Origin: an uncultured Faecalibacterium sp.
GTDB taxonomy: Bacteria; Bacillota; Clostridia; Oscillospirales; Ruminococcaceae
Length of the DNA: 64,000 bases
Assembly: GCA_944385995.1 (NCBI GenBank)
Contig: CALWZL010000111.1
Location: 22,550 to 86,549, forward strand
Reading direction: 5' to 3'
The notes under the pieces are model-generated. The model made no database searches and was not told the DNA's origin. It was given only the letters and a program-made list of their open reading frames with translations. This document shows, piece by piece, positions 35,546 to 45,277 of this stretch. Every line of letters begins with the position of its first letter. Position 1 is the first letter of the stretch. The position numbers and the translations under genes were made by a program.

Positions 35546-36631
35546 TCAGTCGAGATAGCCTTTGGCGGCCAGCAGCTCAGCCAGCAGCACACCGCCGCCA
35601 GCTGCGCCCCGCAGGGTGTTGTGGCTCATACATGCAAACTTGTAGTCAAAGAGGGTATCTTCCCGCAGGCGGCCGATGCAGACAGCCATGCCGTGCTCGG
35701 TATCGCGGTCCAGCTTGGGCTGGGGACGATCGTTTTCTTCAAAATAATGCAGGAACTGCTTGGGTGCGCTGGGCAGATTCAGCTCCTGGGCAGGACCCCG
35801 GAAGTTCTTCCATGCCTCCAAAATCTGCTCCTTGGTGGGCTTCTTTTCAAAGCTCACAAAGACCGCGGCGGTATGACCATCCGAAACGGGCACACGGAAG
35901 CACTGGGCCGTGATGATGGGTTTTTCGGCATTGACAATCCGGTCGCCCTCAATGTGACCCCACAGCTTGAGAGGTTCCTGTTCGCTCTTTTCTTCTTCAC
36001 CGCCGATATAGGGAATCACATTATCAATGATCTCCGGCATACGGTCGAAGGTCTTGCCAGCGCCCGAAATAGCCTGATAGGTGCAAACCAGCGCCTTGGT
36101 AACGCCAAAGTCCTTCATCAGGGGATGGAAGGCGGGGACATAGCTTTGGAGGCTGCAGTTGGACTTGACAGCGATGAAGCCGCGCTTGGTGCCCAGACGC
36201 TTGCGCTGGGCCGGGATGATCTCGATGTGGTCGGCGTTGATCTCGGGAACGACCATCGGGACATCAGGGGTGCCACGGTTGGCACTGTTGTTGGAGACCA
36301 CCGGGCATTCAGCTTTGGCATAGGCTTCTTCCAGCGCCTTGATCTCACTCTTGGGCATGTTGACTGCACAGAAGATGAAATCCACCTGGCTGGCGATCTT
36401 CTCGACCTCAGCTGCATCCTGGACAACCATCTTCTTGACGCTCTCCGGCATGGGGGTGGTCATGGCCCAGCGGCTGCCCACTGCATCCTCGTAGGTCTTG
36501 CCCGCACTGCGGCTGGAAGCCGCCACAACGGTCAGTTTGAACCAGAGATGATTCTCCAACAGGGTGACGAACCGCTGGCCGACCATGCCGGTCGCACCGA
36601 CGATGCCTACCTTATAAGACTGCTTATTCAT
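35546..36631 (-). CDS. asd: Aspartate-semialdehyde dehydrogenase, archaeal/fungal-type
   Basis: Makes aspartate semialdehyde, the precursor of diaminopimelate, threonine and methionine and a substrate of the carboxyspermidine pathway encoded at 50 kb. 361 residues with GATGMVGQ (NADP binding, residues 12-19), the catalytic Cys in KSNCSLQSY and TYQAISGAG. NSANRGTPDVPMVVPEIN marks the archaeal/fungal-type subfamily rather than the E. coli type. Start at MNKQSYKV has AAAGGTGC upstream. Heads the asd-dapA-dapB-capA-like unit; promoter on this strand is unclear. Confidence 0.92.
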   Translation of the reverse strand: MNKQSYKVGIVGATGMVGQRFVTLLENHLWFKLTVVAASSRSAGKTYEDAVGSRWAMTTPMPESVKKMVVQDAAEVEKIASQVDFIFCAVNMPKSEIKALEEAYAKAECPVVSNNSANRGTPDVPMVVPEINADHIEIIPAQRKRLGTKRGFIAVKSNCSLQSYVPAFHPLMKDFGVTKALVCTYQAISGAGKTFDRMPEIIDNVIPYIGGEEEKSEQEPLKLWGHIEGDRIVNAEKPIITAQCFRVPVSDGHTAAVFVSFEKKPTKEQILEAWKNFRGPAQELNLPSAPKQFLHYFEENDRPQPKLDRDTEHGMAVCIGRLREDTLFDYKFACMSHNTLRGAAGGGVLLAELLAAKGYLD

Positions 36632-36701
36632 TTCAAGCACCTTTCCTTTCAAAACCGGATCGAAATTTTGCTTCATTTGCCGAATGAAATGTATCGGCGG
36701 C

Positions 36702-36730
36702 TTGCAAACCGGATTGTGTTGCAATATAAT
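36702..36730 (+). promoter_or_regulatory. Sigma-A promoter for queA
   Basis: TTGCAA (36702-36707), 17-base spacer, TATAAT (36725-36730). A second candidate overlaps it: TTGCAA (36719-36724), 18-base spacer, TATAAA (36743-36748). Lies in the 176-base divergent gap between asd and queA. Confidence 0.75.
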
Positions 36731-36807
36731 AAAGACCAGTTGTATAAAACTTATGATATCATTGATACGGCTTCCGTGTCAACCCACTGGAAAGGCGAAT
36801 ACATCTC

Positions 36808-37836
36808 ATGTTGAAAAAAGATTTTTGGTACGATTTACCCAAAGAGCTCATTGCTCAGGAGCCGGTCAGCCCCCGCGATGCTGCCCGTCTGATGGTTCTG
36901 AACCGGGAGAACGATTCCATGGAACACCGTATTTTCCACGACCTTCCGGATTATCTTATGCCGGGGGACCTGCTGGTCGTGAACAATTCCAAGGTTCTTC
37001 CGGCCCGAATCGTGGGCATAAAGCAGCCCACCGGGGCAGTTTGTGAACTTTTGCTGCTCCGTCAGGCCAGGGGAGATCAGTGGGAGTGTCTGGCAAAACC
37101 CGGCAAAAGGATGCACCCGGGCAATGTCATCACCTTCGGGGACGGCACCCTGACAGCCACCGTGGATGAAACCATGGAGGATGGCAACAAGCTGGTCACA
37201 TTCCATTACGATACAGAGACCCTCTACGAGAAGCTGGACGAATTTGGCAAGATGCCTCTGCCGCCCTATATCACCAAACAGTTGGAGGATCAGAGTCAAT
37301 ACCAGACTGTCTACGCCAAAGAGCTGGGCAGTGCTGCAGCTCCAACGGCCGGTCTGCATTTTACCCCGGAACTGATGGACGCCATCCGCGCCAAAGGAGT
37401 GGGCATTGCTGAGGTGACCCTCCACGTCGGTCTGGGCACCTTCCGTCCGGTGCAAGAGGATGAAATCACCGATCACAAGATGCACAGCGAATGGTACTCC
37501 ATCAGTGAAGAAACCGCGCAGCGGATTCAGGAAACCAAAGCCTCCGGTCACCGGGTGATTGCCGTGGGCACCACCAGCTGCCGCACCCTGGAGGCAGTAG
37601 CCGCCAAGTACGGCGAAATTCGTCCCTGCAGCGGTAATACCAGCATCTTCCTGTATCCGGGTGTCGAGTTTCACTGCATTGATGGCCTCATCACCAACTT
37701 CCACTTGCCCGAGAGCACCCTCATTATGCTGGTGTCAGCTTTTTACGGCTATGAAAAGACCATGGCAGCTTACAAGGTGGCCGTGGAAGAAAAATATCGT
37801 TTCTTCTCTTTCGGCGATGCCATGCTGATCCTTTAA
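36808..37836 (+). CDS. queA: S-adenosylmethionine:tRNA ribosyltransferase-isomerase
   Basis: Adds the epoxycyclopentane precursor to 7-aminomethyl-7-deazaguanine in tRNA during queuosine synthesis. 342 residues with FWYDLPKELIAQEP, LLVVNNSKVLPAR, GSAAAPTAGLHFT, HVGLGTFRPV and NFHLPESTLIMLVSAF, all QueA signatures. A terminator and separate promoter lie before tgt, the next enzyme in pathway order reversed (Tgt acts before QueA). Confidence 0.97.
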   Translation: MLKKDFWYDLPKELIAQEPVSPRDAARLMVLNRENDSMEHRIFHDLPDYLMPGDLLVVNNSKVLPARIVGIKQPTGAVCELLLLRQARGDQWECLAKPGKRMHPGNVITFGDGTLTATVDETMEDGNKLVTFHYDTETLYEKLDEFGKMPLPPYITKQLEDQSQYQTVYAKELGSAAAPTAGLHFTPELMDAIRAKGVGIAEVTLHVGLGTFRPVQEDEITDHKMHSEWYSISEETAQRIQETKASGHRVIAVGTTSCRTLEAVAAKYGEIRPCSGNTSIFLYPGVEFHCIDGLITNFHLPESTLIMLVSAFYGYEKTMAAYKVAVEEKYRFFSFGDAMLIL

Positions 37837-37853
37837 AGACAGATCGCTTTCCG

Positions 37854-37882
37854 GTCCGGGCGCATAGGCGCCCGGACTTTTT
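37854..37882 (+). terminator. Rho-independent terminator after queA
   Basis: GTCCGGGCGC / GCGCCCGGAC 10-bp stem with loop ATAG, then TTTTT. Confidence 0.92.
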
Positions 37883-37937
37883 GTCGGGGATGATGTCTGC
37901 GGAATGCGAAAAGGAAACGAAAACACCGGCTTTCCAG

Positions 37938-37966
37938 TTGCAAAAAATAGTCCCAGCAGGTATAAT
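37938..37966 (+). promoter_or_regulatory. Sigma-A promoter for tgt
   Basis: TTGCAA (37938-37943), 17-base spacer, TATAAT (37961-37966). Confidence 0.8.
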
Positions 37967-37968
37967 AA

Positions 37969-39192
<1,224 letters not shown>

Positions 39193-39229
39193 AAGACCCG
39201 GTTTTTTCGCCGGATTTGCGGATTTGGCC

Positions 39230-39258
39230 TTGCATCCAGACGTATAAACCGGTATAAT
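39230..39258 (+). promoter_or_regulatory. Sigma-A promoter for yajC
   Basis: TTGCAT (39230-39235), 17-base spacer, TATAAT (39253-39258), 34 bases before the yajC start. Confidence 0.8.
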
Positions 39259-39292
39259 AACGATAAACAAACTCGAGAGGAGAATTTTTACA

Positions 39293-39613
39293 ATGACAGG
39301 CACTGAAAGCTATCTTAGCTTGTTTTTTACCCTCGCACTGATGGTGGTTTTGCTTTACTTTATGATCTACCGTCCCCAGAAGAAGCAGGAGAAGAAGGAC
39401 GCCGCCATGCGCAACAGCCTTGAAATCGGCGACCAGGTGACCACCATCGGCGGTGTCATTGGCCGTGTCGTCGCCATCAAGGACGACACCTTTGTCCTCG
39501 AAACCGGCAGCGACCGCGTCAAGATTCGCTTTACCAAGACCGCAATCGGCTCGGTTGAGAAGTTGAATATGGATAATGCGTCCACTGCATCTTCCAAGCC
39601 CGCCAAGAAATAA
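39293..39613 (+). CDS. yajC: Preprotein translocase subunit YajC
   Basis: Small accessory membrane protein of the SecDF complex. 106 residues: TM helix (about 8-25) ending in YFMIYRPQKKQEKK, then a basic/soluble domain with NSLEIGDQVTTIGGVIGRVV. ATG follows GAGAGGAG. Adjacent to tgt as in many bacteria; secDF itself is at 5.7 kb. Confidence 0.95.
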   Translation: MTGTESYLSLFFTLALMVVLLYFMIYRPQKKQEKKDAAMRNSLEIGDQVTTIGGVIGRVVAIKDDTFVLETGSDRVKIRFTKTAIGSVEKLNMDNASTASSKPAKK

Positions 39614-39631
39614 GTTCCCAAGCATATACAG

Positions 39632-39673
39632 CGCGCCTTCCTGCATAGAGATAGTGCAGGGAGGCGCGTTTTT
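39632..39673 (+). terminator. Terminator after yajC that also contains the next gene's SD
   Basis: 14-bp stem CGCGCCTTCCTGCA / TGCAGGGAGGCGCG (one T-G pair), 9-base loop, TTTTT. GGGAGG in the right arm (39659-39664) is the ribosome binding site for the ATG at 39674, so the stem would hide it in read-through RNA. Confidence 0.85.
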
Positions 39674-40072
39674 ATGTCTGCAAATACCATTCGTCTGTCG
39701 GTACCTGTTCATGTAGTAGCTGCTTTCGCGGTAGGATGTGCTGCTGCCGCAGGCTGTGGGGCGTCGTTTGCATCTCTGATGGTGGCCCGAGGACTGGGCT
39801 TATCTGCTGCCGGGCCCCTCGCAACAGGGGCTATCTGTGCCGGAAGCCTGGTAGGCGGCTGGGTGCTGGCTCTGCTCCAAAAAAGCAGGGGATTGCTCTG
39901 GGGCGGAATGTTGGGCACAGTCTATGCGTTAGCCCTGTTAGGGATTCAGCTCGCCCAGGACACCACCCCTGATCCTGTCCAGCTGGTGCGGCTGGGATTG
40001 ATGATTCTGGCCGGAGCTGTGGGAGGTTATGCCGGAACTCTGCGCAACGGAAAAAGACGCCATCACCAATGA
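39674..40072 (+). CDS. TIGR04086 family membrane protein
   Basis: 132 residues with four TM helices and small-residue-rich helices (AAGCGASFASLMVARG, GAICAGSLVGGWVLA). Fits the TIGR04086/YrzE-like family, commonly found near yajC in Firmicutes and often linked to sporulating species; function unknown. The only good SD (GGGAGG) is embedded in the yajC terminator stem. Confidence 0.7.
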   Translation: MSANTIRLSVPVHVVAAFAVGCAAAAGCGASFASLMVARGLGLSAAGPLATGAICAGSLVGGWVLALLQKSRGLLWGGMLGTVYALALLGIQLAQDTTPDPVQLVRLGLMILAGAVGGYAGTLRNGKRRHHQ

Positions 40073-40126
40073 TACATCGAGAGCCAGAGCCGGGTTATCC
40101 CGGCCCTGGGCAGGAGGACAAGTTCT

Positions 40127-40888
40127 ATGTGGGTTTATCAGGAATCAAGCGAAAAAGCACGTTCTGCATCCGAAAAGGCCGAATCATCCCAAAACACACC
40201 GCAGAGCCTGGAAACCGTGTCCGCTATCGCCAACCCATCCATGGACCGACCGACCCGTCCTCCAGCAAAGGTGCCTGCTGAATCAGGCAGAAGAAACCTT
40301 TCCCGGGACTGTGTCGCACTGGCCGCAGCCTATCTGTTTGGTGCATTGCTGTCAGGAATCGTGTTGGCTCTCTGCCGCGCCAACGAGCTGGACATATTGT
40401 CCGCCTATCTTGACAACTGGTCAAGCCTTTTTACACTGGACGAGTCCGGGGCTGTTTGGAATCTGTTCGGGGCAGAATATCTAACAGCAGCCGGTGGTGC
40501 AACTGTCTTGTTGCTGCTGGGTTTGTCTGCTTTCGGTCCGGTTCTGATTTATCTGTTTGCCATGCTCTTTGGACTGGGAATCGGTGTCCTGGAACTTCAG
40601 CTGTTTCTTCGATCGGGCTGGCAGAGTGCGCTGTTGGGCTTATTGCTTACCGGTGTTCCTACGGCGGCCGCGGTGACTTGTCTGTGCCTGTTTGGAGCAT
40701 CTGCGCTTCGTGTCAGCGGACGACTGCAACATGCCGCTTTTGGGAAAAAGAATCTCTCCGCAGGCCCGGAAGCCCGCCGCTTGCTGGGACAGTATCTCGT
40801 GCTGAACGTTTTGTTTTTGCCAATTTGCGGCGTATCCACCGCCCTGGTCTGCTTGGTTCACCAGCTGAGCACTGGTTTAATCAGCTGA
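40127..40888 (+). CDS. SpoIIM-like sporulation membrane protein
   Basis: 253 residues: about 60 hydrophilic N-terminal residues, then five TM helices. The pattern GPVLIYLFAMLFGLGIG followed by a helix pair and a final RRLLGQYLVLNVLF block resembles SpoIIM (stage II sporulation protein M), part of the DMP peptidoglycan-degrading complex. In Bacillus spoIIM lies next to xerD, and here a Xer recombinase is two genes downstream. Similarity is by topology and a few motifs, so the call is moderate. Start ATG is preceded by GGAGGACAAG. Confidence 0.55.
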   Translation: MWVYQESSEKARSASEKAESSQNTPQSLETVSAIANPSMDRPTRPPAKVPAESGRRNLSRDCVALAAAYLFGALLSGIVLALCRANELDILSAYLDNWSSLFTLDESGAVWNLFGAEYLTAAGGATVLLLLGLSAFGPVLIYLFAMLFGLGIGVLELQLFLRSGWQSALLGLLLTGVPTAAAVTCLCLFGASALRVSGRLQHAAFGKKNLSAGPEARRLLGQYLVLNVLFLPICGVSTALVCLVHQLSTGLIS

Positions 40889-40890
40889 GC

Positions 40891-40919
40891 TTGCAGGCCC
40901 AGCCTGACCGTGGTATTAT
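40891..40919 (+). promoter_or_regulatory. Sigma-A promoter for radA
   Basis: TTGCAG (40891-40896), 17-base spacer, TATTAT (40914-40919), 31 bases before the radA start. Confidence 0.7.
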
Positions 40920-40949
40920 AACGTAAAAAGAATCAGGAGAAGTTGCAAG

Positions 40950-42371
40950 ATGAAAGAGCCCAAACTAAAAACCATCTACGTCTGCTCCAACTGCGGCGAG
41001 ACAAGCCCCCGCTGGATGGGACGCTGCCCCAGCTGCGGAAGCTGGAACACCATGAGCGAAGATGTCATCGCTGAGGCTCCCAAAGCCGGCAGCAACGCTG
41101 CAAAAGCTGCACCGCGTCAGGAAGGCGTCACGACACTGACCGCCAAACGTCTGTCCGAAATCAGTACCACCGAAGAAAAAAGCCGAATCGTCACCGGCAT
41201 CACTGAGCTTGACCGTGTGTTGGGCGGCGGTATTGTTCTGGGGGGAGTTGTACTGCTGAGCGGTGAGCCGGGTGTAGGCAAATCCACCATGCTGCTCCAG
41301 CTCTGCGGGGCTATTTCGGACCGGTATACGGTTCTCTATATCACCGGCGAGGAATCAGTCCGCCAGGTAAAACTTCGGGCTGCCCGTCTGAACATTGCCC
41401 AGGATAATATCTATTTGGCCGCCGAAAACGATGTGGACGAGATCTGCGGCCTGATCGAAAAGGAACGGCCGGACTTAGTGGTGATCGACTCGATTCAAAC
41501 CATGCGCTGCGCTGATATTTCATCATCGTCGGGCACCGTCAGCCAGGTAAAAGAGAGTACCGCTCGTCTGCTGGCTGTGGCCAAAAAGCAGGAAATCCCC
41601 ATGTTTCTGGTGGGCCATGTCAACAAAGACGGCGCAATTGCCGGGCCTAAAGTCATGGAACACATTGTGGATACCGTTCTCTATTTTGAGGGAGATAAAA
41701 TGCTGCCCTATCGAATTCTGCGGGCAGCAAAAAACCGCTATGGCTCCACCAATGAACTGGGCATGTTTGATATGACCGGAAAGGGGCTGACCGAGATTGC
41801 CAACCCTTCCCAGATGCTTTTGGAAGGTCGGCCCATGGGTGTTTCCGGCAACTGTGTTGCCTGCACCATGGAGGGAACCCGGCCCATTCTCAGTGAAATC
41901 CAGGCTCTGGCCGCCAAAACTTCCTTTCCGTCGCCGCGGCGTGCCTGCACCGGTTATGACTACAACCGCGTCAATTTGCTGCTCGCTGTCCTGGAACGCC
42001 GGGCAGGCTATTTCTTCGGTAATCTGGATGTCTATATCAACATTGTGGGCGGCATTGCTTTGCGGGACACATCCTGTGATCTTGCCGTCTGTCTGAGTCT
42101 GATTTCTTCTCTGCTGGACAAGCCGGTCAACGACAAACTGATTGCCATCGGTGAAGTCGGTTTGGGCGGGGAAGTGCGCAGCGTTCCAAACCTTGAGCAG
42201 CGACTCCACGAAGCGGAACGAATCGGATTTGAACAAGCCGTAATTCCCAAACACAGCCTGCGGCATCTGGACCCCGCCGATTATCCTGGCCTTGCTTTGA
42301 TTGGGGCGGCCTATGTTTCAGATGCCATTGCGGCGCTGCAGATTGGCAAAAAGCAGTCCGGTGGAATGTAA
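40950..42371 (+). CDS. radA: DNA repair protein RadA (Sms)
   Basis: RecA-like helicase that processes recombination intermediates. 473 residues: N-terminal C4 zinc finger (CSNCGETSPRWMGRCPSCG), Walker A GEPGVGKS, the RadA-specific KNRYGSTNELG motif, and a C-terminal Lon-protease-like domain (GNLDVYINIVGG, AIGEVGLGGEVR). Full length. Next gene begins 14 bases downstream. Confidence 0.96.
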   Translation: MKEPKLKTIYVCSNCGETSPRWMGRCPSCGSWNTMSEDVIAEAPKAGSNAAKAAPRQEGVTTLTAKRLSEISTTEEKSRIVTGITELDRVLGGGIVLGGVVLLSGEPGVGKSTMLLQLCGAISDRYTVLYITGEESVRQVKLRAARLNIAQDNIYLAAENDVDEICGLIEKERPDLVVIDSIQTMRCADISSSSGTVSQVKESTARLLAVAKKQEIPMFLVGHVNKDGAIAGPKVMEHIVDTVLYFEGDKMLPYRILRAAKNRYGSTNELGMFDMTGKGLTEIANPSQMLLEGRPMGVSGNCVACTMEGTRPILSEIQALAAKTSFPSPRRACTGYDYNRVNLLLAVLERRAGYFFGNLDVYINIVGGIALRDTSCDLAVCLSLISSLLDKPVNDKLIAIGEVGLGGEVRSVPNLEQRLHEAERIGFEQAVIPKHSLRHLDPADYPGLALIGAAYVSDAIAALQIGKKQSGGM

Positions 42372-42385
42372 AAGAGGAGCGGGAC

Positions 42386-43015
42386 ATGAAAGTGCTGATT
42401 GGAACGACCAATCCATCCAAAGTGGAGCGGTTCAAATCCTTGTTAAGTGGATACGATATCACTTTCTATACCTTGAAGGATCTGCACATCTTTCAGGAAC
42501 CCGAGGAAAAGGGACACACCCCGGAAGAAAACGCCGTCATCAAGGCTTCCTATTATGGAAAGTATTTTGATCGCGTCATCTGCAATGATTCGGGTCTGTA
42601 CTTCGACGAATTATCTCTGGAGGATCGTCGGCAGCCCGGCCTGCATATTAGAACCCCCAACGGACTCCCACGGCTGAATGATGAAGAGATGATTTCCTAC
42701 TATACTGAACTTGTTCATTCTCTGGGCGGCAAGGTCTTGGCCTATTATCTGGATGGAATTGCCGTTTATCATCAGGGAAAGATATTCTCTTTCATGGAAA
42801 CCAGGGAGGAAGTAAAAGCTTCCGCCTTCTATCTGGTGGACCAGCCTTCACCCAAACGTCAACCCGGATGGCCTTTGGATTCTCTGTCCCTGGACCGCCA
42901 AACGTTGACTTACTTCGTGGATGAAGAGCAAGAAGACACCACCAGCGAAAACATCATGGTAGGGGAGTACCGGAAACGGCTGGTCGACTTTCTGAAAGAA
43001 TCTCTCGGGTTGTGA
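42386..43015 (+). CDS. HAM1/RdgB-like nucleoside triphosphate pyrophosphatase
   Basis: Hydrolyses non-canonical purine NTPs such as (d)ITP and XTP. 209 residues with IGTTNPSKVERF (family GNxxK motif), EKGHTPEENAVIKASYY and NDSGLYFDEL (DSGL motif). It diverges from classical RdgB after residue 100 and is slightly longer, so it may be a subfamily with a different substrate. SD GAGGAG... upstream (GAGGAGCGGGAC). Probably co-transcribed with radA. Confidence 0.8.
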   Translation: MKVLIGTTNPSKVERFKSLLSGYDITFYTLKDLHIFQEPEEKGHTPEENAVIKASYYGKYFDRVICNDSGLYFDELSLEDRRQPGLHIRTPNGLPRLNDEEMISYYTELVHSLGGKVLAYYLDGIAVYHQGKIFSFMETREEVKASAFYLVDQPSPKRQPGWPLDSLSLDRQTLTYFVDEEQEDTTSENIMVGEYRKRLVDFLKESLGL

Positions 43016-43051
43016 ATTCTGAAGCAACTTTATCAAAGCAAGAGGCCTGTT

Positions 43052-44260
43052 ATGTCAATTTATCTGGACGAGAAAAACCCATCCAAACACAAACCTTTTC
43101 AGGATGCTTCTCAGGATGTGGTGGATTATGTACGGTATTTGGAGGTGATCGCAGGCAAAAGTCCCAACACCGCCTTTAATTATTACTGTGACCTGCGTAA
43201 TTTCAGCCGATTCATGAAGCAGCGAAAAGGACTTGTGCCAGAAGATACCCCGATGCAGGAAATTGACCCCAAAGGTTTGGATACCGCTTTTTGGGGCAGT
43301 GTCACCAAGGAAGATATTTACGAATACTTGTATTTTCTGAACCAGACCTGCGGCAACAAAAAATCTTCCACAGCCCGACGGCTGGCCAGCCTTCACGGCT
43401 TTTATGACTATATGGTCAACCATGCCAGCCGCCTGGAAAATGACCCGACCGCGGCAGTCAGTCCGCCCAAGTTGGATAAGGTTTTGCCAAAATATCTGAC
43501 CGCCGAACAAGCGCGGGAGCTTTTGGAGGCCACCCGGACTCTGAGTGATTTTCCTGAGCGAGACTACTGCATGACGGTTTTATTTCTCAACTGCGGGATG
43601 CGTCTGTCTGAGCTGGTGGGCATGAATGTGGGAGATATCGACCTGGCCGGGCGTCAGATTCGTCTATTTGGCAAAGGTCACAAAGAGCGAATGATTTATC
43701 TCAATGATGCCTGCATCGAGGCCCTGGATTTATACTTGCAGAAGAGGGGGACCGTCGAGGGCCTTTCACCCAAAGAACGGGCCGTCTTCATCACCCGGCG
43801 TCGGAAAGATCGCATTTCCAACCGCCGCGTTGAACAACTGATTACAGGAGCCATGAAGGCAGCTGGCCTCAAGGGCTACTCCACCCATAAACTGCGCCAC
43901 ACGGCCGCCACCCTGATGTACCAGACCGGTGCAGTGGATGTCTTAACGCTCAAGGAGCTGCTGGGACATAGCAGCGTAGGGACGACGCAGATCTACACGC
44001 ATCTGCAAGATGCCCAAGTGCGTGCCGCCATTGAGGCAAACCCACTTGGTGCCGTTCATCAGCCCAAAGCAGCCTCTGCATCTTCCGAGTCGTCTGCCAC
44101 AGCGTCCGATTCCAAGGTAGACACCGATTCTACTTCTACTGAATCGGTAGAAAATGCAGAAAGCACAGGGGAGTGGGCAGGGGAGGCATTGCCCGAAATT
44201 CTGCCTTCCTTGGCAGAAGATTTTAAAGGAGATTCCGATCCAAACTCCGCATCGAATTGA
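43052..44260 (+). CDS. Xer-type tyrosine recombinase with a long C-terminal tail
   Basis: 402 residues: SAM-like core-binding domain (about 20-130, YLEVIAGKSPNTAFNYYCDL) and catalytic domain with Arg184, Lys208, His279, Arg282 (HKLRH), His306 and nucleophile Tyr315 in TTQIYTHL; all active-site residues are present. The first 335 residues fit XerC/XerD; the last ~65 are Ser/Asp/Glu-rich and low complexity. A location near radA and a SpoIIM-like gene suits the housekeeping XerD-like enzyme. ATG at 43052; a weak hairpin CAAAAGG/CCTTTTG follows the stop. A dif/loxP-like dyad lies 2.1 kb downstream. Confidence 0.85.
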   Translation: MSIYLDEKNPSKHKPFQDASQDVVDYVRYLEVIAGKSPNTAFNYYCDLRNFSRFMKQRKGLVPEDTPMQEIDPKGLDTAFWGSVTKEDIYEYLYFLNQTCGNKKSSTARRLASLHGFYDYMVNHASRLENDPTAAVSPPKLDKVLPKYLTAEQARELLEATRTLSDFPERDYCMTVLFLNCGMRLSELVGMNVGDIDLAGRQIRLFGKGHKERMIYLNDACIEALDLYLQKRGTVEGLSPKERAVFITRRRKDRISNRRVEQLITGAMKAAGLKGYSTHKLRHTAATLMYQTGAVDVLTLKELLGHSSVGTTQIYTHLQDAQVRAAIEANPLGAVHQPKAASASSESSATASDSKVDTDSTSTESVENAESTGEWAGEALPEILPSLAEDFKGDSDPNSASN

Positions 44261-44300
44261 ACAAAAGGAATCTTTCTTGACCTTTTGACGATTGTCGGTG

Positions 44301-44345
44301 TTGACAGGCCTGCGAGGGTTTGTTATAATGCAGTTAATGATTAAC
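44301..44345 (+). promoter_or_regulatory. Perfect consensus promoter with overlapping operator-like dyad
   Basis: TTGACA (44301-44306), 17-base spacer, TATAAT (44324-44329): exact sigma-A consensus. Immediately after it is GTTAATGATTAAC (44333-44345), a perfect 6-1-6 dyad centred at about +4 to +10, and a further half site GTTAATC at 44359-44365. An exact promoter with a start-site dyad suggests repression by a dimeric HTH protein. Confidence 0.8.
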
Positions 44346-44412
44346 AATTCGGCTAAAAGTTAATCGTTTGCCCTTGCATTTTCGTCAAGCATCCAGAAGG
44401 AGGTACATTCAC

Positions 44413-45195
44413 ATGGAATTGCAGCCTGTATCCGTTGGCAGTGTGGTCGGCATGATGTTCTCTCTTGCGGTGGCATTCGGAATTCCCATCGGACTTTTTA
44501 TCTACCTGTGGCGTAAGAAAAAAGCAACCTTTTTCAGTTTTGCAACAGGCCTGTTGATTTTTCTGGTCTTTGCACTGCTGTTGGAAAGCATAGTTCATTC
44601 CATTGTGTTCCGTGCCACTGGAACTCTCATCACCGGCAATCTTTTTCTCTATGCTTTGTATGGAGCCTTGATGGCAGCTGGTTTTGAAGAAACCGGTCGG
44701 TATCTGGGCATGAAATTCATCATGCGAAACCATCTTACCAAAGAAAATGCGTTGATGTATGGTGTTGGCCACGGAGGCATTGAAGCCATGTTCCTGCTGG
44801 GGATTACCTCCATCAACAATCTGGCCAACGCCATGATGATTAACGATGGATCGATGACCGGCGTTTTGGCAGAGCTGGACGAGGCAACACGTCAAACAGC
44901 CGTTCAAGGTCTAGCCGTACTCTGGGAGACACCGGCATCTCTCTTCTTTGCTGCGGGATTTGAACGAATCATAGCGATTTGTCTGCAAATTGCGCTGTCT
45001 GTCTTGATCTATCGCGCAGTCAAGGAAAAGAATGGACGCTGGTATTGGGCGGCTTTTGGCGCACACTTTGCGGTAGACTTTGCTGCCGTTTTGCTGTCTA
45101 GTATCTCCATTGCACTGACAGAGGTCGTGATTGCTGTGATGACAGCCGCAGTTGTCTGGTATGTTCACAAGGTTTATCTTGCGTTGAAAGCATAA
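44413..45195 (+). CDS. YhfC-family intramembrane glutamic-type protease
   Basis: 260-residue protein with about seven TM helices. It has the family motifs EETGRYLG (Glu92, Glu93), YGVGHGGIEAMFL (His120, Glu124) and a late H-x3-D (GAHFAVDFAA), matching YhfC (PF10086), which is related to CPBP/glutamic intramembrane proteases. The substrate is unknown. ATG at 44413 has GGAGGT eight bases upstream; the upstream frame is rejected. First gene of a three-gene module under the consensus promoter at 44301. Confidence 0.85.
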   Translation: MELQPVSVGSVVGMMFSLAVAFGIPIGLFIYLWRKKKATFFSFATGLLIFLVFALLLESIVHSIVFRATGTLITGNLFLYALYGALMAAGFEETGRYLGMKFIMRNHLTKENALMYGVGHGGIEAMFLLGITSINNLANAMMINDGSMTGVLAELDEATRQTAVQGLAVLWETPASLFFAAGFERIIAICLQIALSVLIYRAVKEKNGRWYWAAFGAHFAVDFAAVLLSSISIALTEVVIAVMTAAVVWYVHKVYLALKA

Positions 45196-45277
45196 ATTTT
45201 TAAGGGCATCCCTTTGCGATTGAAAGCTACCGAAAAAGATAACCGTACATCACATCAGTAAAAAGGCGGAAAACACC

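Noticed and set aside
36632-36807. Lysine riboswitch before asd-dapA-dapB
   Set aside because: The gap is too short and lacks the lysine-riboswitch core; only promoter elements are visible.
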